Shown here: one piece after another, positions 16,808-25,690 of the stretch
How the letters are laid out: each line of letters opens with the position of its first letter
How positions within the stretch are numbered: position 1 is the first letter of the stretch
Assembly: GCA_029865845.1 (NCBI GenBank)
Contig: JARXAM010000125.1
Span: 1 to 41,716, forward strand
Length of the DNA stretch: 41,716 bases
From: Rhodoferax sp.
GTDB lineage: Bacteria > Pseudomonadota > Gammaproteobacteria > Burkholderiales > Burkholderiaceae_C
Direction: 5' to 3'
Made by a program: the position numbers and the translations under genes
Notes under the pieces: model-generated
The model's database searches: none
Seen by the model: the letters and a program-made list of their open reading frames with translations, nothing else
What the model was told of the DNA's origin: nothing

Positions 16808-18112
16808 ATGATCCCCATCACGCCCGCCACCGAGGGCGCGGCCGCCGTGCAGCGCGACATCCAGCATTACATGCGTCCTGGCAGCCTGCAGTTCAGTGCG
16901 CTGCCGCCCTTGTCCTTGTATGTGCACCTGCCCTGGTGTCTCAAGAAGTGCCCTTACTGCGACTTCAACTCCCATGAAGTAGCCCGCAAGATGCCGTTGG
17001 CATCGGTCCCCCACGGGGGCGCTCCCGGCTTGTCGCGGCCCAGCGCGGGGCTGCTAGACGGCGCGCAAGAGCAGCGGTATGTCGATGCAGTCATCGCCGA
17101 CCTCGAGGCCGCCTTGCCACTGGTCTGGGGCCGCAATATCCACAGCATCTTTATCGGTGGCGGCACGCCCAGTTTGTTTTCACCGCAGGCCATAGACCGC
17201 TTGCTGGGCGACATCCGTGCCCGCTTGCGGCTGGAGGCCGACTGCGAGATCACCATGGAAGCCAACCCCGGCACTTTTGAGAAAGACCGGTTCAAGGCCT
17301 TCCGCAGCGCGGGCGTCACGCGCTTGTCCGTCGGGGTGCAGAGCTTTAACGATGCGCACCTCAATGCCCTGGGCCGGGTGCACGACCGGGCGCAAGCCTT
17401 GGCGGCGGTCGAAGAGGCGGCTGCGGCGTTTGACACGTTCAACCTGGACATCATGTACGCCCTGCCGGGGCAGACCCAGGCGCAGTTGGACGAAGACCTC
17501 GCTGTGGCATTGCAGTTTCAGCCGCCGCACATCTCCATTTACCACCTCACCATCGAGCCCAATACCTACTTTGCCAAGTTTCCGCCGCAGATTCCCGAGG
17601 ACGACACGGCCTACGCCATGCTGGACCGTATCACCGAGGCCACAGCGGCGGCTGGCATGGACCGGTACGAGGTGTCGGCGTATGCGCGCCCAGGGCACCG
17701 TTGTTTTCACAACCTCAACTACTGGCAGTTTGGCGACTACCTGGGCATAGGCGCTGGTGCCCACAGCAAGTTAAGTTTTGCCCACCGCGTGGTGCGGCAG
17801 GTGCGCTTTCGCGACCCGGCGCGCTACATCGAGCAGGCACTGAACGGCCATGCCGTGGCGCAGGACGAGGAGGTCGCCCGCGCGGACCTTCCTTTTGAGT
17901 ACATGCTCAACGCCTTGCGTTTGCGTAATGGGTTTGGGCTGCGCGACTTTTCTGAGCGCACCGGCTTGGCGATCACGGCTATCCAAAAGGGTTTGGAAGA
18001 AGCCGAGCGCAAAGGCCTCATCGAGCGGGACTTTGCCCGTGTACGACCCACCGTCAAGGGCTTCGATTTTTTGAGCGATTTGCAGGAAATATTTTTGAAC
18101 CAACGGGACTGA
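16808..18112 (+). CDS. hemW: Radical SAM heme chaperone HemW
   Basis: The 434-residue protein belongs to the HemW branch of the coproporphyrinogen-oxidase-like radical SAM family. These proteins bind heme and hand it to target proteins rather than oxidise coproporphyrinogen. The iron-sulfur motif CLKKCPYC has Cys at 44, 48 and 51, followed by FIGGGTPSLFS, MEANPGTFEKDRF, SVGVQSFND and the NYWQFGDYLGIGAGAHS block. An unusual insertion of about 25 residues (about 60-88, with PHGGAPGLSRPSAG) sits between the Cys motif and the RYVDAV helix. It is encoded by GC-rich palindromic DNA and looks like a captured repeat (see findings). The start at 16808 directly follows rdgB. Confidence 0.92.
   Translation: MIPITPATEGAAAVQRDIQHYMRPGSLQFSALPPLSLYVHLPWCLKKCPYCDFNSHEVARKMPLASVPHGGAPGLSRPSAGLLDGAQEQRYVDAVIADLEAALPLVWGRNIHSIFIGGGTPSLFSPQAIDRLLGDIRARLRLEADCEITMEANPGTFEKDRFKAFRSAGVTRLSVGVQSFNDAHLNALGRVHDRAQALAAVEEAAAAFDTFNLDIMYALPGQTQAQLDEDLAVALQFQPPHISIYHLTIEPNTYFAKFPPQIPEDDTAYAMLDRITEATAAAGMDRYEVSAYARPGHRCFHNLNYWQFGDYLGIGAGAHSKLSFAHRVVRQVRFRDPARYIEQALNGHAVAQDEEVARADLPFEYMLNALRLRNGFGLRDFSERTGLAITAIQKGLEEAERKGLIERDFARVRPTVKGFDFLSDLQEIFLNQRD
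17008..17058. repeat. GC-rich palindromic element inside hemW
   Basis: CCCCC-AC-GGGGG at 17008-17019 is followed by GCTCCCGG.. and a GCCC..GGGGC pairing near 17038-17051. The segment is in frame and encodes low-complexity residues not expected in HemW, which suggests that a short repeat inserted without breaking the gene. Exact borders are uncertain. Confidence 0.45.
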
Positions 18113-18190
18113 AAAAGCGGCGTATTGGGCCCTCAGCCCCCCGGCAGATGGTGTGTTGTCGGTGGGCGGCACAGCCTCCCCCGCACAGCG

Positions 18191-19429
18191 CTACCGGGCG
18201 CTTTGATTCTCCATGTGGTCGCGGTGGGCCAACGCCGGGAACAGCTTGAACCACAGGCCTGCCACCACCAGCGTGCCTACACCGCCCACCACCACCGAGC
18301 CCACCGGTCCCCATAGGGCAGCCGTCGCGCCGGACTCGAATTCGCCCAATTGGTTGGAGGCACCGATAAAGATGGAGTTCACCGCCGCCACGCGCCCGCG
18401 CATGGCGTCAGGCGTTTCCAGTTGCACCAAGGTATTGAGGGTCACCACGCTGATGCAGTCCGCCGCACCAGTCACCGCAAGTGCGAACATGGACAACCAG
18501 AAGGATTCGGACAGCCCGAACAGCACGGTGGCCAGCCCGAACACCGCTACGGCAGTCAGTAGCCGCTTGCCCACATGCCGACGCAAGGGCCAGCGGGTGA
18601 TCACCAATGACATGGTGAGCGCACCCAGGGCGGGCGCAGACCGCAAAAGCCCCAAACCCGCAGGCCCGGTGTGCAGGATGTCGCGCGCATAGATCGGCAG
18701 CAAGGCGGTCGCGCCGCCCAACAACACGGCGAAGAGGTCCAGTGAACTGGCACCCAGCAGCAGTTTGCGCTCCCACACAAAGCGCACACCGGCAAACAGG
18801 CTAGCCCAACTGGCCGCCAACCTGGACGGTGTGTGGCGGTAGTGCACCGCCAAAATCAGGCCTGTGGCCAACAACATCAGCGCGGTGCAGCAGATATACA
18901 CCTTGGTAGGCCCCAGCGCGTAGAGCAGCCCGCCCAGCGCTGGGCCGCTGATGACCGCGATTTCCATGCCGGTGGAGCTGAGTGCCACCGCGCGGCCGAG
19001 CAAGTTGGTGGGCACCAACAGCGGCACCAGCGCTTGTTGGGCAGGCATTTGAAATGCCCGCGCCACACCGAGCAGGATGGAAATGCCCAAGATCAGTTCG
19101 CGGGACGCAAAGTGCCCCATGGTGGCACTGAGCAACGTGAGCGCCACGGCAGCTTGCAAAGCCATGCAACTTGCAAAAATGCGACCGCGGTGCAGGCGGT
19201 CGGCCACATGCCCGGCGGGCAGCGTCATCACCAAGGCGGGCACGAACTGGAACAGTCCCACCAGCCCGAGGTCCCAGGCGCTGGAGGTGAGGTCGTACAT
19301 GTGCCAAGCCAGCGCCACCATGAGCATCTGGTTGCCCGTGATGCCGGCGATGCGGGCGAACCAATAGCGAACGAAGGCTTGGTGTTTGAACAGCGCCGAG
19401 AGGGGAGGATGGGATGCGTCGGTGGTCAT
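18191..19429 (-). CDS. MFS transporter, DHA3/EntS-like
   Basis: The 412-residue membrane protein has about 12 hydrophobic segments and belongs to the major facilitator superfamily. The LSALFKHQAFVRYWFARIAG opening, ALVMTLPAGHVADRLHRGRI (motif A between helices 2 and 3) and the later DAMRGRVAAVNSIFIGASNQ block are typical of the DHA3 group that includes the enterobactin exporter EntS. It is therefore a proton-driven exporter of small molecules; the substrate is unknown. It lies convergent to hemW and downstream of tRNA-Ser on the same strand, as a single gene. Confidence 0.88.
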   Translation of the reverse strand: MTTDASHPPLSALFKHQAFVRYWFARIAGITGNQMLMVALAWHMYDLTSSAWDLGLVGLFQFVPALVMTLPAGHVADRLHRGRIFASCMALQAAVALTLLSATMGHFASRELILGISILLGVARAFQMPAQQALVPLLVPTNLLGRAVALSSTGMEIAVISGPALGGLLYALGPTKVYICCTALMLLATGLILAVHYRHTPSRLAASWASLFAGVRFVWERKLLLGASSLDLFAVLLGGATALLPIYARDILHTGPAGLGLLRSAPALGALTMSLVITRWPLRRHVGKRLLTAVAVFGLATVLFGLSESFWLSMFALAVTGAADCISVVTLNTLVQLETPDAMRGRVAAVNSIFIGASNQLGEFESGATAALWGPVGSVVVGGVGTLVVAGLWFKLFPALAHRDHMENQSAR

Positions 19430-19472
19430 GCAGTGGCGGTGTGACGCCTGAGCACTGCGCCAAAGAGGTGTT

Positions 19473-19562
19473 TGGCGGAAGCTGTGAGATTCGAACTCAC
19501 GGAGGGGATAAACCCTCGCCGGTTTTCAAGACCGGTGCCTTAAACCGCTCGGCCAAGCTTCC
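19473..19562 (-). tRNA. tRNA-Ser (anticodon TGA)
   Basis: This 90-base tRNA includes an encoded CCA. On the minus strand it begins GGAAGCTTGGCCGAGCGG, the acceptor GGAAGCT pairs with AGCTTCC, the anticodon stem CCGGT/ACCGG holds loop CTTGAAA (anticodon TGA), and a long variable arm (GAGGGTTTATCCCCTC) precedes a T-arm with TTCGAAT. It reads UCA and UCG serine codons. Confidence 0.97.
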
Positions 19563-19602
19563 TGCGCTGCGTATTCTAACTGTGCTTGTGTGGGGCTTAG
19601 GC

Positions 19603-20229
19603 TCAGTGATGGTGCGCCCGTTCCTTGCTGGCCTGGCGCCAGACGGACCAGCCACCATGCAGTGCCAGGCTGGCCATTACCGTGGCCACGGCCAGGTCGG
19701 GCCAGGCGGTTCCGGTGCCCATGACCCCGGCTGCTGCAACCATGACCGCTACGTTGCCGATGGCGTCATTGCGTGAGCAGAGCCAGACGCTGCGCATATT
19801 GGCGTCACCTTCGCGAAACGCATAGAGCATCCAGGCCACCGACACATTGGCCAGCAGTGCCAACACCGCCACGCCGCACATGACCCGTGCGTCCGGTACT
19901 CCACCATGCCACATTGCCCCCACGGCTTGCCCCAATACAAACAGTCCAAAGCCCACCATGCTCAATGCCTTCGCTTGGGCAGCCCGGGCGCGCCAGGCCA
20001 ACGCAGAGGTCAATACCGCCAACGAGACACCATAGTTCAGCGCATCACCGGCAAAATCGATGGCATCGGCCAGCAGGGACAAGGAGCCTGAGGCCATGCC
20101 GCTCCCGAGCTCTATCAAAAACATCACCAGGTTGATGGCCAAAGCCGTCCACAGCACGCTCCGATAGCGAGGTAGGTTGACGATTTGATGTTTCTCAGGG
20201 GCTTCGTGTGCGCAGCAATGGGCAGACAT
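19603..20229 (-). CDS. Small CDF-like cation transporter
   Basis: The 208-residue protein has about six hydrophobic segments and resembles the membrane domain of cation diffusion facilitators (zinc, cadmium or cobalt efflux). Metal-site-like residues appear as DAIDFAGDALNYG in the second helix region and CSRNDAIGN in the fifth. The usual cytoplasmic C-terminal domain is absent, and both ends are His/Cys-rich (SAHCCAHEAPEKH and ERAHHH), which may bind metal. The start at 20229 has AAGGA 8 bases upstream. It lies 135 bases after ureG on the same strand; a link to nickel handling for urease is possible but not shown. Confidence 0.75.
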   Translation of the reverse strand: MSAHCCAHEAPEKHQIVNLPRYRSVLWTALAINLVMFLIELGSGMASGSLSLLADAIDFAGDALNYGVSLAVLTSALAWRARAAQAKALSMVGFGLFVLGQAVGAMWHGGVPDARVMCGVAVLALLANVSVAWMLYAFREGDANMRSVWLCSRNDAIGNVAVMVAAAGVMGTGTAWPDLAVATVMASLALHGGWSVWRQASKERAHHH

Positions 20230-20363
20230 GGCGTATTCCTTTGCAAAAGTCTGCATTGAAAACCCTGTGGTGGCGCGTATCAAGATTGCATCACTCACAG
20301 GATGGACTTGCAATCCACCTTGTGCAGTCTGCCCCAAGAGCGCCACCACACGCTCGCCAATGG

Positions 20364-21023
20364 CTATTGCGACGTGAGCATGCCTTTGGTTTCGATGAAC
20401 GAGATGACTTGCTGCAGACCCTCTTGGGTCTTGAGGTTGGTCATGGCAAAGGGCTTCATGCCTTTGGGCGTGTTGCGCATGCGCTCGGTGTCTGCGCGCA
20501 TCACATCCAGGTTGGCGCCCACGTGGGGGGCCAAGTCGGTTTTGTTGATGACGAACAGGTCGCTCTTGGTGATGCCGGGGCCGCCCTTGCGGGGGATTTT
20601 TTCACCGGCCGCCACGTCGATGACGTAGATGGTCAGGTCACTGAGTTCGGGGCTGAAGGTGGCGGCCAGGTTGTCGCCGCCACTTTCCACAAACACGATG
20701 TCGGCGTTGGGGAAGTCCACCAGCATGCGGTCGATGGCTTCGAGGTTGATCGAGCAGTCTTCGCGGATGGCAGTGTGCGGGCAGCCGCCGGTTTCTACAC
20801 CCATGATGCGTTCGGCGGGCAAGGCACCGCTCACGGTGAGCAGGCGCTGGTCTTCCTTGGTGTAAATGTCGTTGGTGATGGCAACCAGGTCGTACTGGTT
20901 GCGCATGGCCTTGCACAGCATTTCCAGCAGGGTGGTTTTGCCGGAGCCTACAGGGCCGCCTATGCCCACGCGCAGCGGGGGCAGGGTTTTGGTGCGATGG
21001 GGTATGTGATGAAGTGCGGTCAT
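20364..21023 (-). CDS. ureG: Urease accessory GTPase UreG
   Basis: The 219-residue SIMIBI GTPase drives nickel insertion into urease together with UreD, UreF and UreE. The P-loop GPVGSGKT is at 23-30. Other family motifs are [28 protein letters not shown] (nickel-binding Cys-Pro-His), [17 protein letters not shown] and [11 protein letters not shown]. It is the last gene of the ureE-ureF-ureG run, starting 40 bases after ureF. Confidence 0.97.
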   Translation of the reverse strand: MTALHHIPHRTKTLPPLRVGIGGPVGSGKTTLLEMLCKAMRNQYDLVAITNDIYTKEDQRLLTVSGALPAERIMGVETGGCPHTAIREDCSINLEAIDRMLVDFPNADIVFVESGGDNLAATFSPELSDLTIYVIDVAAGEKIPRKGGPGITKSDLFVINKTDLAPHVGANLDVMRADTERMRNTPKGMKPFAMTNLKTQEGLQQVISFIETKGMLTSQ

Positions 21024-21063
21024 GGTGGGGGCAGTCGGTAGGGGTTGCGAATGAAGGGTGGAA

Positions 21064-21756
21064 TCAGGAACGGAAAAGCCGCGAATACTGCACCTCGTGC
21101 TGGCTGCTCAGGATGGCCAGCATGGGGCTGAAGGCTTGGCGGGTGTTGTCGTTTATGCCTAGCGCGTAGTCGACGGTGTGGGGGATTTCAGCGGTCAGTG
21201 CAGACAAGATGCGCTGCCCCGCACTCTGGCCCAGCGGCACGGCTTTGATGGCGGCCTGCATCATGTTCTCGGCCCAGCCAAAGGCAAAGGCCAGCAGGCA
21301 TTCGCGCACAGGGGCCTGAGTGGCACTTGCGGCCAGCGCAAAGGCAATGGGGTAGGTGGGCTCCGGCGTGCCTTGGCCGCTTGCGGCGAGGAGGGCAATT
21401 TGTGCAGGCGTGGCGGTGGTGTGGTTCTTCAACCATTCGAGCAGGCTCTTGCCCATTTGCTCGGTCTGGGCGCGGAGCTCGGCGCTTTCGCGGGTCTGCA
21501 GCACCCAGGCGTTGAGTTCGGCAATGCGGGGCTGGTCGTCTGCGCGCCAGGCGGCAATGGCCTGGGCCACCGCAGGCAGCTCGGAGCGGGCCAAGGTCAT
21601 GTGCAGTTGGTCGACCAACCACACGCAGGCTTCATTTTCTGTAGCGGCTCGCGCAGTATCCACGGCCGCTTCCAGGCATTCCGAGTATGAAAAACCTCCA
21701 ATGGGCAAGGCCGGGGAGGCCAGCCACATGAGCTGCATCAGGCTGCTGTCGAGCAT
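21064..21756 (-). CDS. ureF: Urease accessory protein UreF
   Basis: The 230-residue all-helical protein bridges UreD and UreG in the urease activation complex. [21 protein letters not shown] near the N-terminus and the C-terminal [15 protein letters not shown] are characteristic. It begins 12 bases after ureE, so the two are cotranscribed. Length is normal. Confidence 0.94.
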   Translation of the reverse strand: MLDSSLMQLMWLASPALPIGGFSYSECLEAAVDTARAATENEACVWLVDQLHMTLARSELPAVAQAIAAWRADDQPRIAELNAWVLQTRESAELRAQTEQMGKSLLEWLKNHTTATPAQIALLAASGQGTPEPTYPIAFALAASATQAPVRECLLAFAFGWAENMMQAAIKAVPLGQSAGQRILSALTAEIPHTVDYALGINDNTRQAFSPMLAILSSQHEVQYSRLFRS

Positions 21757-21768
21757 GGCGTTTGGGGT

Positions 21769-22434
21769 CTACTGGTCGCCGTGGTGGTGGTCATGGTCGT
21801 GACCATGGTTGCAATCCGGGCCATGCACATGCGGTTTGACTTGCACTGCCACGGGAATGCCGCTCAGGGTACCTGCAGGCTTGGGCGCGTGGTCATGGTT
21901 GTGGCCGGCATGGGAATGGCTGTGGTCATGCCCATCGTCGTCGTGATCGTGTCCATGATGATGTCCGCCGTGGTGACCGCCTGTAGCGTAAGCGCCGTTC
22001 TCTGGCTCAAACGCTTCGTCTACCGCGTTCACGGTCAGGTGCATGGCGCGCAGCATGTCGGCTAGCACGTGGTCGGGCTCGATCTTGAGGTGGTCGGGCT
22101 GCAGCTCGATGGGCACATGGCGGTTGCCCAGGTGGTAGGCCGCGCGGATCAGGTCGAACGGCGTGCCGTGGGCGCTGCAATGGGTGATCTTCAGCACGGC
22201 TTGGGGCGCGGCGCGGGCCACGATGAGCGAGCCGTCCTCGGCCACCAGCACGTCGCCACCCCGCACCACGGTACCACGGGGCAGAAACACGCCGATCTGG
22301 CGGCCCTGGCTGTCGATGGCGTCAAACCGGCTTTTCTGGCGCACGTCCCAGTCGAGTTCGACGGTGGCTGCGCGCTTGAGCAGAACCGGGGCCAGGCCTT
22401 GGCCTTGGGGGATGCATTTGGAGACTTGGAGCAT
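21769..22434 (-). CDS. ureE: Urease nickel metallochaperone UreE with His-rich tail
   Basis: The 221-residue protein delivers nickel to the activation complex. The N-terminal peptide-binding domain and the central metal-binding domain are complete (PRGTVVRGGDVLVAEDG, then AYHLGNRHVPIEL with the conserved His). The C-terminal tail (from about 154) contains roughly 22 histidines in two blocks separated by about 20 residues, one with GPDCNHGHDHD. Such tails store nickel; this one is long. It starts only 66 bases from the divergent antitoxin gene and 688 bases from the GNAT stop, so it likely needs its own promoter. Confidence 0.95.
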   Translation of the reverse strand: MLQVSKCIPQGQGLAPVLLKRAATVELDWDVRQKSRFDAIDSQGRQIGVFLPRGTVVRGGDVLVAEDGSLIVARAAPQAVLKITHCSAHGTPFDLIRAAYHLGNRHVPIELQPDHLKIEPDHVLADMLRAMHLTVNAVDEAFEPENGAYATGGHHGGHHHGHDHDDDGHDHSHSHAGHNHDHAPKPAGTLSGIPVAVQVKPHVHGPDCNHGHDHDHHHGDQ

Positions 22435-22466
22435 GGGTGCTTGAGGAGAAAGGGAGTGACTGTTAA

Positions 22467-22482
22467 TATAACAAACGTTATA
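22467..22482. promoter_or_regulatory. Inverted repeat between ureE and the antitoxin gene
   Basis: TATAAC and GTTATA are separated by AAAC, 18 bases upstream of the antitoxin start. An AT-rich dyad in this place is the usual form of an operator for toxin-antitoxin autoregulation, here probably by the AbrB-type antitoxin. It also lies within the only space available for a ureE promoter. Confidence 0.5.
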
Positions 22483-22499
22483 ACTTCAGGGCGCCTGCC

Positions 22500-22724
22500 A
22501 TGTCAGCACTCAAACTCACACAAATTGGTAACTCGGTAGGCGTCATCCTGCCTAAAGAGGTCTTGGCGCGGCTGAAGGTAGAGAAGGGCGACACCCTTTT
22601 CATGAGCGAGGCTGCCAATGGCGTCACCTTGTCCACGTACGACCCCGAGTTTGAAGCGCAGATGACAGAGGCTCGCCGCATCATGAAAAAACGGCGTGCT
22701 GTGTTGCATGAGCTGGCGAAATGA
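22500..22724 (+). CDS. AbrB/MazE-type antitoxin
   Basis: The 74-residue protein has an N-terminal SpoVT/AbrB swapped-hairpin DNA-binding domain (LTQIGNSVGVILPKEVLARL, then VEKGDTLFM) and a basic helical C-terminus (RIMKKRRAVLHELAK) that would contact and neutralise the toxin. It overlaps the downstream Doc gene by ATGA. The operon runs opposite to the surrounding urease genes and is presumably autoregulated through the dyad at 22467-22482. Confidence 0.88.
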   Translation: MSALKLTQIGNSVGVILPKEVLARLKVEKGDTLFMSEAANGVTLSTYDPEFEAQMTEARRIMKKRRAVLHELAK

Positions 22725-23125
22725 GTCGGGCTGGTCGCACTTGGCGCTGGATTGCCAGCGAGGTTCTGTACGCCGTCCACGAGGAACAACTTGCGGAGCA
22801 TGGCGGCTTGGCCGGAGTGCGCGATGCAAATGCCTTGGAGTCTGCTGTCGCGCGACCTGAGCAGTTGGCCCACTATGGCACGCCTGACATTGCCGAGTTG
22901 GCGGCCGCTTATGGCTTTGGCATCGCACGCAACCATCCCTTCAGCGATGGCAACAAACGCACTGCTTTTGTTGCTGTCGAGTTGTTTCTGGCCTTGAATG
23001 GCCATGAATTGATGGCTGATGACTCGGACTGCATTTTGACGATGCTCCGGCTCGCCGCTGGAGACATGGAAGAGGCTGTTTTTGCCCATTGGATTCGTAC
23101 GCATCTTGATCCTGCGAGCCCTTAG
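22721..23125 (+). CDS. doc: Death-on-curing (Fic-fold) toxin
   Basis: The 134-residue toxin has the Fic core motif HPFSDGNKR at 72-80, preceded by the Doc-type N-terminus (IASEVLYAVHEEQLAEHGG, then GVRDANALESAVARP). P1 Doc phosphorylates EF-Tu and stops translation. The Doc family usually carries A or G at the DxNK position; here it is G, the sequence also used by AMP-transferring Fic proteins, so the exact reaction is open. All motif residues are intact, so the toxin appears functional. The gene converges on the GNAT gene with a 4-base overlap. Confidence 0.9.
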   Translation: MSRAGRTWRWIASEVLYAVHEEQLAEHGGLAGVRDANALESAVARPEQLAHYGTPDIAELAAAYGFGIARNHPFSDGNKRTAFVAVELFLALNGHELMADDSDCILTMLRLAAGDMEEAVFAHWIRTHLDPASP

Positions 23126-23580
23126 GGCAATGCCTTGGTCATGAACCGGCTGAAGGGGTCCAACTGGTAGCCGGCAAACGGGCCGCAGTCCTTAAAGCCT
23201 TCGCTTTCATAGAGTCTGTGCGCAGGAAAGAACGGAGCGTTGGTACCCGTTTCCAGGCTGATTTGCTGCACACCTTTTGCTCGTGCAGCGGCTTCGATAT
23301 GACGCAGCAGTGCACGCGCTACACCCTTGCGCTCATGCCCCGCTGCGGTGCGCATGGACTTGAGCTCTGCGTGCGTGGTGCTGAGTGTTTTGAGTGCGCC
23401 GCAGCCCATCAGTGCATCGCCGTCCCACGCTGTCCAGAACGTGATGGACGGATGGCGCAAGGCGTCGAGGTCGAGGGCATGGACGCTCTCCGGTGGCGAG
23501 TGCTGGTGCATGGCATTCAGATGCACTTGCAGCAGGGCGGCAATGGCCGCCCCCTGCAAATCATCGATGCGAATGTCCAT
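23122..23580 (-). CDS. GNAT-family N-acetyltransferase
   Basis: The 152-residue protein is a full-length GNAT enzyme. Acetyl-CoA-binding motif A is ELKSMRTAAGHERKGVARALL, followed by QQISLETGTNAPFFPAHRLY and EGFKDCGPF. The ISLETG..F.PA..LYE signature is shared with YsnE-type acetyltransferases of unknown substrate. It starts 18 bases after the ureC stop, so it is read with ureABC; its link to urease is unclear. Confidence 0.85.
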   Translation of the reverse strand: MDIRIDDLQGAAIAALLQVHLNAMHQHSPPESVHALDLDALRHPSITFWTAWDGDALMGCGALKTLSTTHAELKSMRTAAGHERKGVARALLRHIEAAARAKGVQQISLETGTNAPFFPAHRLYESEGFKDCGPFAGYQLDPFSRFMTKALP

Positions 23581-23598
23581 GGCGTGCCTGCAGGAGTG

Positions 23599-25371
23599 TC
23601 AGAACAAAAAGTAGCGCTGGGCCATGGGCAGCTTGACTGCCGGTTCGCACGTCAGCAGTTGCCCATCGGCGCGCACGCTGTAGGTCTGCGCATCGATCTC
23701 CATGGTGGGCAGGTAGCTGTTGTGCACCATGTGCTGCTTGCGCACCCCTCGGATATTTTTCACCGCTGCCACGTTCTTGGCCAAGCCAAAGCGTTCCTTG
23801 ATGCCCGCGTTCAAACCCGCTTGCGACACAAAGGTCAGCGAGCTGCGGTGCAGCGCCCCGCCGAAGCTGCCAAACATGGGGCGGTAGTGCACCGGCTGTG
23901 GTGTGGGGATGGACGCATTGGGGTCGCCCATGGCGGCATGGGCGATAAAGCCACCCTTCAAAATCAGCGCGGGCTTGACCCCAAAGAAGGCGGGTTTGTA
24001 GATCACTAGGTCGGCCCACTTGCCCACCTCGATGCTGCCCACCTCGTGGCTGATGCCGTGTGCGATCGCGGGGTTGATGGTGTACTTGGCCACATACCGC
24101 TTGGCGCGGAAGTTGTCGTTGCGTTGCAGGGCTTCGACAGACTCAGCCCGAGCGGAGTCCGGTGTCAGCCAGCCGCGTTGAGACTTCATTTTGTCGGCCG
24201 TCTGCCACGTGCGGATGATGACTTCGCCCACCCGGCCCATGGCCTGGCTGTCGCTGCTCATCATGGAAATCGCGCCCATGTCGTGCAGGATGTCTTCGGC
24301 GGCAATGGTCTCTTTGCGGATGCGGCTTTCGGCAAAAGCCAGATCTTCGGCAATGCCCGCGTCCAAGTGGTGGCAAACCATCAGCATGTCCACGTGCTCG
24401 TCCAGCGTGTTCTGGGTGTAGGGCATGGTGGGGTTGGTGGAGCTAGGCAAAAAGTTGGCCTGGCCCACTACTTTCAAAATGTCGGGGGCATGACCGCCAC
24501 CCGCGCCTTCGGTGTGGAAGGCGCACAGGCCACGGCCTTTGGTCGCGGCGATGGTGTCTTCCACAAAGCCGGATTCATTCAGCGTGTCCGAGTGCAATGC
24601 CACCTGAATCTCAGTTTCGTCCGCCACATCCAGGCAATTGCTAATGGCGGCGGGCGTGCTGCCCCAGTCTTCATGCAACTTGAGCCCAATCACACCGGCG
24701 TTGATCTGTTCATGCAGTGCGGCGGGAAGTGACGCGTTGCCCTTGCCAAAAAAGCCCAGGTTCATGGGGAAGGCATCTGCCGCTTGCAACATGCGCTCAA
24801 TGTTCCAAGGCCCCGGCGTACAAGTGGTGGCAAAGGTGCCGGTAGCGGGGCCGGTGCCGCCGCCCATCATGGTGGTCACGCCACTGGAGAGTGCCTCTTC
24901 AATCTGCTGTGGGCAGATGAAGTGGATGTGGCAGTCAATGCCGCCTGCGGTGACGATATTGCCCTCGCAACTGATGATTTCGGTGCCCGGCCCGATGATG
25001 ATGTCCACACCCGGCTGGGTGTCGGGGTTGCCGGCTTTGCCAATGGCCGCAATGCGCCCGCCTTTGAGGCCAATATCGGCTTTGACGATGCCCCAGTGGT
25101 CCAGGATGAGGGCGTTGGTCAGCACGCAGTCCACAGCACCTCCGGTGCGGTCTCCCGGTCCTGCATTCGGCGCGTTGGTGCGCTGGCTTTGCGCCATGCC
25201 GTCGCGGATGGTTTTGCCACCGCCGAACTTCACCTCTTCGCCGTACGCGCCTGCGGCCAGGGTGTAGTCCTTCTCGACCTCAATGACCAGGCCGGTATCG
25301 GCCAAGCGCACGCGGTCGCCCGTGGTGGGGCCGAAGATTTCCGCATAGGCGCGGCGTCCGATAGTTGCCAT
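23599..25371 (-). CDS. ureC: Urease alpha subunit UreC
   Basis: The 590-residue catalytic subunit hydrolyses urea with a dinickel centre. All ligands are present: HIH at 148-150, the carbamylated Lys 231 in GLKLHEDWG with His 233, His 260 in ALHSDT, His 286 in [10 protein letters not shown], the flap Cys-His 333-334 in MVCHHLD, and Asp 374 in SSDSQAMG. Compared with the 567-residue Klebsiella enzyme it has about 14 extra residues before the first ligand (near [10 protein letters not shown] and [16 protein letters not shown]). A further 9 or so lie at about 404-414 ([12 protein letters not shown]), encoded by a palindromic repeat (see findings). The second addition replaces a variable surface loop, so activity is probably kept. 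Confidence 0.97.
   Translation of the reverse strand: MATIGRRAYAEIFGPTTGDRVRLADTGLVIEVEKDYTLAAGAYGEEVKFGGGKTIRDGMAQSQRTNAPNAGPGDRTGGAVDCVLTNALILDHWGIVKADIGLKGGRIAAIGKAGNPDTQPGVDIIIGPGTEIISCEGNIVTAGGIDCHIHFICPQQIEEALSSGVTTMMGGGTGPATGTFATTCTPGPWNIERMLQAADAFPMNLGFFGKGNASLPAALHEQINAGVIGLKLHEDWGSTPAAISNCLDVADETEIQVALHSDTLNESGFVEDTIAATKGRGLCAFHTEGAGGGHAPDILKVVGQANFLPSSTNPTMPYTQNTLDEHVDMLMVCHHLDAGIAEDLAFAESRIRKETIAAEDILHDMGAISMMSSDSQAMGRVGEVIIRTWQTADKMKSQRGWLTPDSARAESVEALQRNDNFRAKRYVAKYTINPAIAHGISHEVGSIEVGKWADLVIYKPAFFGVKPALILKGGFIAHAAMGDPNASIPTPQPVHYRPMFGSFGGALHRSSLTFVSQAGLNAGIKERFGLAKNVAAVKNIRGVRKQHMVHNSYLPTMEIDAQTYSVRADGQLLTCEPAVKLPMAQRYFLF
24128..24160. repeat. Short palindromic repeat inside ureC
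   Basis: On the plus strand the segment reads GGGCTTCGACAGACTCAGCC followed by CGAGCGGAGTCC, with GGGCT (24129-24133) pairing with AGCCC (24145-24149). I recognise it as a near copy of the CTTCGACAGGCTCAGCCCGAACGG type of repeat that is abundant between genes in many betaproteobacteria. Here it lies in frame within ureC. Confidence 0.6.
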
Positions 25372-25373
25372 AG

Positions 25374-25679
25374 TTAAAGCGTTCCTTGTACGAGTCCGCG
25401 AAAGCCGTAAATCAACCGGTCCCCGGCAATATCCACCAGCTCCACGGTACGTTGTTGACCGGGCTCAAAGCGCACGGCCGAGCCCGAGGCGATGTTCAGG
25501 CGCATGCCCTGCGCCACCGCACGGTCAAAACCAAGCGCGCGATTGGTTTCTGCGAAGTGGTAATGCGAGCCGACCTGGATGGGCCGGTCCGACTGGTTTT
25601 GCACCACCACCGTCGCGGTGCGGCGACCGGTGTTGAGGGCGTGTTCGCCGTCGTCAAGAATGAGTTCGCCGGGGATCAT
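25374..25679 (-). CDS. ureB: Urease beta subunit UreB
   Basis: The 101-residue structural subunit starts [19 protein letters not shown] and has the typical [19 protein letters not shown] and [17 protein letters not shown] blocks. It packs with UreA and UreC in the urease trimer. The start at 25679 matches the family. It begins 11 bases after ureJ and ends 2 bases before ureC. Confidence 0.97.
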   Translation of the reverse strand: MIPGELILDDGEHALNTGRRTATVVVQNQSDRPIQVGSHYHFAETNRALGFDRAVAQGMRLNIASGSAVRFEPGQQRTVELVDIAGDRLIYGFRGLVQGTL

Positions 25680-25690
25680 GGGGCTGTCCT

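Noticed and set aside
20303-20322. TGGA-CTTGCAA-TCCA dyad upstream of the CDF-like gene as a MerR-type metal operator
   Set aside because: The arm length and spacing do not match MerR-family operators that I know, and no -35/-10 pair flanks it.
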